Assembly (NCBI RefSeq): GCF_021916785.1
Contig: NZ_JAKCFC010000010.1
Coordinates: 62,001-126,000, forward strand
Direction: 5' to 3'
Length of the DNA: 64,000 nt
DNA from: Mycolicibacterium lacusdiani
GTDB taxonomy: Bacteria > Actinomycetota > Actinomycetes > Mycobacteriales > Mycobacteriaceae
Translations under genes and position numbers: made by a program
Notes under the pieces: generated by a model
What the model was told of the DNA's origin: nothing
Databases searched by the model: none
What the model saw: the letters and a program-made list of their open reading frames with translations, nothing else
Part shown: piece after piece, positions 60,125 through 64,000 of the stretch
How the letters are laid out: every line of letters begins with the position of its first letter
How positions within the stretch are numbered: the first letter of the stretch is position 1

Positions 60125-60954
60125 AGCTTGTTGCAGAAGCCCGCGTCGACGGGGAGGGTGACCCCGGTGACGTACTTGGCTTGGTCGGAGACCAGGTAGG
60201 CGATGGCGGCGCTGATGTCCTCGGGTTCGAGCATGCCGATCGGCATCGGATTCTGCAGGTGCGGCCCGCCGCCGTCGGGCATGTTGGCCAGGAAGTCCTG
60301 CATCTGCGGATTCATCGCCATCATCGTGTTCACCGCCGTCGGGTGCACGGTGTTTACTCGGATACTTTGGGCGGCAAGCGCATTGGCGAGCGTGCGCATC
60401 AGTCCCACGATGCCGTGCTTGGACGCGGCGTATGCCAGCCCGCCGCCCTGCAGTCCACCGAAACCCTTCAACCCGGCCGTCGAACTGGTGAAGACGATGG
60501 ACCCGCCCCGTCCACCGGCGATCAGGTGGGGGATGGCGGCCTTGGCGGTGTGGAACGCCCCAACGAGGTTGACGTCGAGGACGTCGGTCCACTGCTCGAG
60601 TTCCTCCTCGATGCTCAGCTCGCGGAACGCCATCGTCGCGATGCCCGCGTTGGCCAGCACGATGTCGAGTCGCCCGAAGTGCGCGACGCCGGCGTCGAGG
60701 GCGGACTTGAGTGCGTGGTAGTCCCGGACGTCGGCGACCGAGCCGACCATCTTGCCGCCCTGGGCCTCGACCAGTGCGATGGTCTCGTCGAGTTCGTCCC
60801 GCGACGCCATCGCATAGCCGTTGGACGCGATGTCGGCGCAGATGTCGACGCCGACTATGTCGGCGCCCTCGGCAGCCAGCCGGACGGCGTGGCTACGGCC
60901 TTGACCTCGGGCCACGCCGGTGATGAACGCGACTTTGCCGTCCAGAGAACTCAT
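60121..60954 (-). CDS. Mycofactocin-type SDR family oxidoreductase, first gene
   Basis: The 277-residue SDR reads GKVAFITGVARGQGRSHAVR, then LAAEGADIVGVDICADIASN, the subfamily's diagnostic opening. The catalytic YAASKHGIVGLMRTLANAL and the C-terminus KYVTGVTLPVDAGFCNKL are as expected. ATG 60954 has GAGGA six bases upstream and is preferred to ATGs 15 and 30 bases further out. It opens a four-gene operon divergent from a TetR gene. Confidence 0.9.
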   Translation of the reverse strand: MSSLDGKVAFITGVARGQGRSHAVRLAAEGADIVGVDICADIASNGYAMASRDELDETIALVEAQGGKMVGSVADVRDYHALKSALDAGVAHFGRLDIVLANAGIATMAFRELSIEEELEQWTDVLDVNLVGAFHTAKAAIPHLIAGGRGGSIVFTSSTAGLKGFGGLQGGGLAYAASKHGIVGLMRTLANALAAQSIRVNTVHPTAVNTMMAMNPQMQDFLANMPDGGGPHLQNPMPIGMLEPEDISAAIAYLVSDQAKYVTGVTLPVDAGFCNKL

Positions 60955-61008
60955 CGATCCTCGCTTCATTGCGGTGGTGGTCACATCGGGTGCTGAGCCG
61001 CGACCTGG

Positions 61009-61044
61009 GTAACACGGTTACTGCAGGTACAGTAACCTGGTTAC
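61009..61044. promoter_or_regulatory. Two tandem GTAAC-N3-GTTAC operators
   Basis: GTAACACGGTTAC (61009-61021) and GTAACCTGGTTAC (61032-61044) are two 13-bp palindromes 23 bp apart, in the 114-base gap between the divergent SDR and tetR starts. They are probably the binding sites of the adjacent TetR protein. Confidence 0.65.
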
Positions 61045-61068
61045 ACGTCGACGGCAAGGGGCGGTTCC

Positions 61069-61725
61069 GTGGGGAAACTCGAAGCGGCAGAGGCTGGTTC
61101 ACGCCAGCCAGACGGTCGGATCCTCGACATCGTCGTCGAGATGCTCGAAACCGACGGTTACGACGCCGTTGCCTTGCGCGAGGTCGCCCGCCGTGCGCGG
61201 ACGTCCCTGGCGACCATCTACAAGCGGTGGGCCAACCGCGACGAACTGATCCTCGCCGCGCTGCAGGCCTGGATGACCGAGAACCGCTACTCCCGGGTGC
61301 CGCGGCCTGCGCGGGGGCCGGACGAATCGATGTCCGACGGTCTCGCCCGACTCTTCCGCGCCATCTTCGAACCGTGGGAGCAACACCCGGCGATGCTTGC
61401 CGCCTTCTATCGAGCCAGGTCCTCGCCGGGCGGCCAGGCGCTGCTGCACCAGGGCTTGGACGTCGTCGTCCCCGCAGGCATGGAAGTGCTCGCCGGCGTC
61501 GACGAGCGGTTCGTCGCCGACCTCGACGCCGTGATGTCCAGCCTGGTCTACGGCCTGCTCGGCAGGTTCACCGCCGGCGAGATCGCCATCACCGACATCG
61601 TGCCCACCCTGGAGCGTGCCGTCTACTGGATGACCAGTGGCTACGACGCGCTAGTGGCGCCGCAGGGCGAAGGAATGCGTCTCGACTCCGCCCGGCCCCC
61701 CGTAACACCCTGCCGGGAAGGATGA
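61069..61725 (+). CDS. TetR family regulator of the SDR-CMD-ALDH operon
   Basis: The 218-residue regulator has a helix-turn-helix at residues about 15-62 (RILDIVVEMLETDGYDAVAL, REVARRARTSLATIYKRWAN). It has the C-terminal TetR_C_16-like helical ligand domain. GTG 61069 is the start. The final 75 bases overlap the 3' end of the convergent secreted-protein gene. Confidence 0.87.
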   Translation: MGKLEAAEAGSRQPDGRILDIVVEMLETDGYDAVALREVARRARTSLATIYKRWANRDELILAALQAWMTENRYSRVPRPARGPDESMSDGLARLFRAIFEPWEQHPAMLAAFYRARSSPGGQALLHQGLDVVVPAGMEVLAGVDERFVADLDAVMSSLVYGLLGRFTAGEIAITDIVPTLERAVYWMTSGYDALVAPQGEGMRLDSARPPVTPCREG

Positions 61726-62127
61726 TTCGATCGATCCCACGAGGCTGACCGCGTCCCACGTGTAGACGTCGTGGGACGGCAGGTTGTAGCCGATGCACCG
61801 GACGCCGTCGGCAACGTCGACGGTGAGCGTGTACCGGCCATCGGCGAAGAACGCCGACTGCTGGAATGCGTGGCTCTTCAGTGGTCGAGGGATGGCGCGG
61901 ACGTTCATCGTCTCGGCGGCGGGGGCGATGACGGGATCCTCGAAGTAGGTGCCGCAGTCGGGGCCACCGCAGGAGTGCATCACCGACCAGATCCACGAGT
62001 GGTCGTTCCAGCGGTCGGTCAGCACCTCGTAGTTGCCGATTCGCATGTCCGCGTGGGCGATTGGAGCAGACAGGACCGAGGTCAGGATCAGCGTGGACAC
62101 CGTACCCAGAATGGCGGCCCTGCTCAC
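61651..62127 (-). CDS. Secreted mycobacterial protein, function unknown
   Basis: The 158-residue product has a Sec signal peptide (AILGTVSTLILTSVLSAPIA, predicted cut after AHA at about residue 26). The mature part has four Cys that can form two disulfides (SCGGPDC, VRCIGYN, PAGCYGG). The GNYEVLTDRWNDHSWIWSV opening resembles a mycobacterial conserved secreted family. GTG 62127 overlaps the P450 stop, so it ends that operon. Confidence 0.72.
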   Translation of the reverse strand: MSRAAILGTVSTLILTSVLSAPIAHADMRIGNYEVLTDRWNDHSWIWSVMHSCGGPDCGTYFEDPVIAPAAETMNVRAIPRPLKSHAFQQSAFFADGRYTLTVDVADGVRCIGYNLPSHDVYTWDAVSLVGSIESSFPAGCYGGPGGVETHSFALRRH

Positions 62128-63410
62128 GACGCTTCGACGGGCGTGAACTCGATGTGCAGGTCGGTCAGCCCGCGCAGCAGGAACGTCGGCTCGTAGGCGT
62201 ACTGCCGGTCATGGGCAGGCCCGTGCGCCTCGGTGCTGACGGTGATGTCGCGCATGCGGTCGAGGAGGCGGTGCACGGTGATCCGTCCTTCGACACGGGC
62301 CAGGGGAGCGCCTGCGCAGGTGTGGATGCCGCGGCCGAAGGCGATGTGCTCGCGCACGTTCCTGCGGTCCAGGCGGAACTCGTGCGGATCCTCGAACTTG
62401 GCGGGGTCGCGATTGGCGGCGCCCAGACACAGCATCAGCACCGTCCCCGCGGGGATGTGCACACCGCCCAGCGTGGTCGTCTTGCGTGCCAGTCGGAAGT
62501 CCACCTTGGTCGGGCTCTCCAACCGCAACGCCTCCTCGATGAAGGCCGGTATCGACTTCCGGTGCTCGCGGAGCTCGCCCTGCAGCTCCGGCCGGTCGCC
62601 GAGCGTCTGAACCGCAGCGCTGAGCAGTTTCGTGACGGTCTCCTGGCCGGCGGCGAACAGGAACGTGGCGGGTCGAACCACCTCGAGCAGCTCGGGCACC
62701 GATCCGTCGGGATAGGTTGCGGCAGCCATGCCGCCGAGCACGTCGTTGCGCGGATTGCGCCGCCGCTCCGCTATGTAGGCGCTGAACTTGTCGTCGAGGT
62801 ACTCCAGCGGGTTGAGCCCCACCGCCGCACCGTCGAGGGCGCCGACGCGGTTGCCCTCCGGCTTCTCGGCGCCCAGCGCCCGTCGGAACTCGGCACGGTC
62901 TTCTGCGGGCACGCCGAGCAGGTCGGTGATCGCCAGGGTCGCGAAGGGTCGCGCGTACTCCGACAGGAACTCACACCGCCGATTGCCGATGAACTCGTCG
63001 AGCTGGGTGTCGACGAGCTGCCACATGAACTCCTCGTTCTCGGCGAGCCTGCGCGGCGTGAGGAGCCTGCTGAGCAGCGACCGGGCCCGTTCGTGTGCAG
63101 GCGGATCCATGACCACCATGTGCTCGTGGATCGGGAACTCGTGCCGGTGTGCCTCGATCTGGGCCGTGATGTCGTCGCCGTCGGGCTCGAACGGCAGCGG
63201 TGGGAAGGGCCCGCCGATGGCATTGACCGCAGAGAACGAGTCGGTGTCCTTGAACGCCGCCATCACCTCGGCGTAGCCGGTCACCGCAACGACCCCGTGG
63301 TGCGGCTCCCGGTAGACGGGACCGTGACTGCGCAGGTGCTCGTAGTAGTCGTAGGGGTCTTGGGCGATGGCGGCGTCGGTGAAGTAGTCCGCCGAGGCGA
63401 GATCGGTCAT
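62124..63410 (-). CDS. Cytochrome P450
   Basis: The 428-residue monooxygenase has the haem-binding motif FGRGIHTCAGAPLARVEGR with the Cys thiolate ligand. The ExxR helix is EEALRLESP. The I-helix oxygen-activation motif is FAAGQETVTKLL, where Glu replaces the usual Asp before Thr. The length fits bacterial soluble P450s. It is coupled by ATGA to the ferredoxin upstream, its likely electron donor. The substrate is unknown; mycobacterial relatives act on terpenoids, steroids or fatty acids. Confidence 0.94.
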   Translation of the reverse strand: MTDLASADYFTDAAIAQDPYDYYEHLRSHGPVYREPHHGVVAVTGYAEVMAAFKDTDSFSAVNAIGGPFPPLPFEPDGDDITAQIEAHRHEFPIHEHMVVMDPPAHERARSLLSRLLTPRRLAENEEFMWQLVDTQLDEFIGNRRCEFLSEYARPFATLAITDLLGVPAEDRAEFRRALGAEKPEGNRVGALDGAAVGLNPLEYLDDKFSAYIAERRRNPRNDVLGGMAAATYPDGSVPELLEVVRPATFLFAAGQETVTKLLSAAVQTLGDRPELQGELREHRKSIPAFIEEALRLESPTKVDFRLARKTTTLGGVHIPAGTVLMLCLGAANRDPAKFEDPHEFRLDRRNVREHIAFGRGIHTCAGAPLARVEGRITVHRLLDRMRDITVSTEAHGPAHDRQYAYEPTFLLRGLTDLHIEFTPVEAS

Positions 63411-63655
63411 GCGGTGGTCCTCTCGGAGCGGTCGTGGGCTGGTGCGGGCTGGGCGGGCTCGATGGTGATCGCTCCGCGCGGGCAGGCGTTCATCGCGGCG
63501 GTTACGGCGTCCCACAGAGACTTCGACGGCCGCTCGTCGCACGTCGCGATGTCGTCGTCGGAGAGGTCGAACACCTCCGGCGCGAGGTCGATGCACAGCG
63601 CATGTCCTTCGCACAGCCGAGGGTCGACCCGAACGCGTGGCTCCGACGCCGCCAT
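63407..63655 (-). CDS. Ferredoxin with CxxHxxC cluster motif
   Basis: The 82-residue ferredoxin reads VRVDPRLCEGHALCIDLAPE and later NACPRGAITIE. The cluster motif C-x2-H-x2-C-xn-C-P has His where classical 3Fe-4S ferredoxins have Cys or Asp, as in many mycobacterial P450-linked ferredoxins. ATG 63655 is preceded by GAGGAG. It is first in the operon and would pass electrons to the P450. Confidence 0.92.
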   Translation of the reverse strand: MAASEPRVRVDPRLCEGHALCIDLAPEVFDLSDDDIATCDERPSKSLWDAVTAAMNACPRGAITIEPAQPAPAHDRSERTTA

Positions 63656-63672
63656 GCACACTCCTCGAAGAC

Positions 63673-63686
63673 TGATCGATCGATCA
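63673..63686. promoter_or_regulatory. 14-bp palindrome TGATCGATCGATCA, probable TetR operator
   Basis: TGATCGATCGATCA is perfectly self-complementary. It stands 17 bases upstream of the ferredoxin start in the 137-base gap shared with the divergent tetR gene, a usual place for a TetR operator. Confidence 0.55.
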
Positions 63687-63792
63687 AATGCTGCGATGGT
63701 CATGAATAGCACGCGTCCGATCAGACGGTCAAGGACCGAATCGCGTGCGCCGTATATGCTTCGCGTCAGCCGATTACGTAGGGAACGTCGAC

Positions 63793-64000
63793 ATGCCTGC
63801 CGCCAGTAAGCCCAAGGAGAAGGACGCCGGCGCGCGTCTGCGCTTGATCGAGGCAACCGCTCAGATCATGCGTGACGAGGGGTATGCCGCGGCGACGTCG
63901 CGCAGGGTCGCCGCGCTGGCTGGCGTGAAGCCGGCGTTGGTGTACTACTACTTCGACACCATGGACGATCTGTTCCTGGCCGTGCTGCGCGCAGGCGCCG
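63793..64000 (+). CDS. TetR family regulator (3' end outside window)
   Basis: The first 69 residues are present: a basic tail, then the helix-turn-helix LRLIEATAQIMRDEGYAAAT, SRRVAALAGVKPALVYYYFD and the beginning of the ligand domain (TMDDLFLAVLRAGA). ATG 63793 is used. The gene is cut by the window end. It is divergent from the ferredoxin-P450 operon and likely its regulator. Confidence 0.88.
   Translation, partial: MPAASKPKEKDAGARLRLIEATAQIMRDEGYAAATSRRVAALAGVKPALVYYYFDTMDDLFLAVLRAGA

Overview
The window is high-GC actinobacterial DNA and most resembles a fast-growing environmental mycobacterium (Mycolicibacterium-like). The evidence is indirect. It carries F420/deazaflavin-type Ddn and PPOX reductases, mycofactocin-type SDRs, a P450 with a CxxHxxC ferredoxin, ATGA/GTGA gene overlaps almost everywhere, GTG/TTG starts and several apparently leaderless promoters. 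I saw no rRNA, insertion sequence, CRISPR array or phage gene. No gene-free stretch exceeds 300 bases.

Layout. 1-6.4 kb: the 3' end of pgm, an MFS exporter, tRNA-Ala(GGC), a DedA protein and a DUF4442 protein on either side of a 22-bp perfect palindrome, two abutting gene remnants, a small Ala-rich protein, and a divergent MerR / DUF3159 pair. 6.4-21.6 kb: a sugar regulon. A ChvE-MmsA-MmsB importer (minus strand, with two small coupled genes) diverges from a YtfQ/R/T-YjfF-like furanose importer, a LacI regulator and araB-araD-araA plus a zinc alcohol dehydrogenase. Three LacI-type operators lie in the 287-bp divergent promoter region. 21.6-28 kb: a TetR-headed operon of aldehyde dehydrogenase, a small protein, an FAD oxidoreductase and an IlvD/Edd sugar-acid-type dehydratase. 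28-34.3 kb: an IclR-controlled operon (U32-like TIM-barrel protein, acylating acetaldehyde dehydrogenase, 4-hydroxy-2-oxovalerate aldolase, APC permease) divergent from iclR and an SDR. 34.3-37.6 kb: membrane DUF4239 and DUF4235 proteins, a RibD-like reductase and an MDR reductase.

37.7-44.5 kb is the most unusual region. A minus-strand cluster dabB-dabA-PII-like-beta-carbonic-anhydrase-like encodes a DAB-type inorganic carbon accumulation system with its own candidate sensor proteins. Upstream of it is a TerC/Alx-family gene preceded by a probable yybP-ykoY (Mn2+) riboswitch. The terC promoter spacer is itself a 22-bp palindrome, and a winged-helix regulator is divergent.

44.5-55 kb: three MFS transporters, a PPOX reductase, a GH3 glycosidase, an XRE/DUF2975 pair, dodecin, an aldo/keto reductase and two Ddn-family proteins. 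55-61 kb: an XRE-cupin / B3-4 domain / PaiB-like trio, then an operon of two mycofactocin-type SDRs, a tandem CMD protein and an aldehyde dehydrogenase, with a divergent TetR and paired GTAAC-N3-GTTAC operators. 61.6-64 kb: a ferredoxin-P450-secreted protein operon facing a TetR gene cut off by the window end.

All assignments are from reading sequence and motifs; no database search was run.
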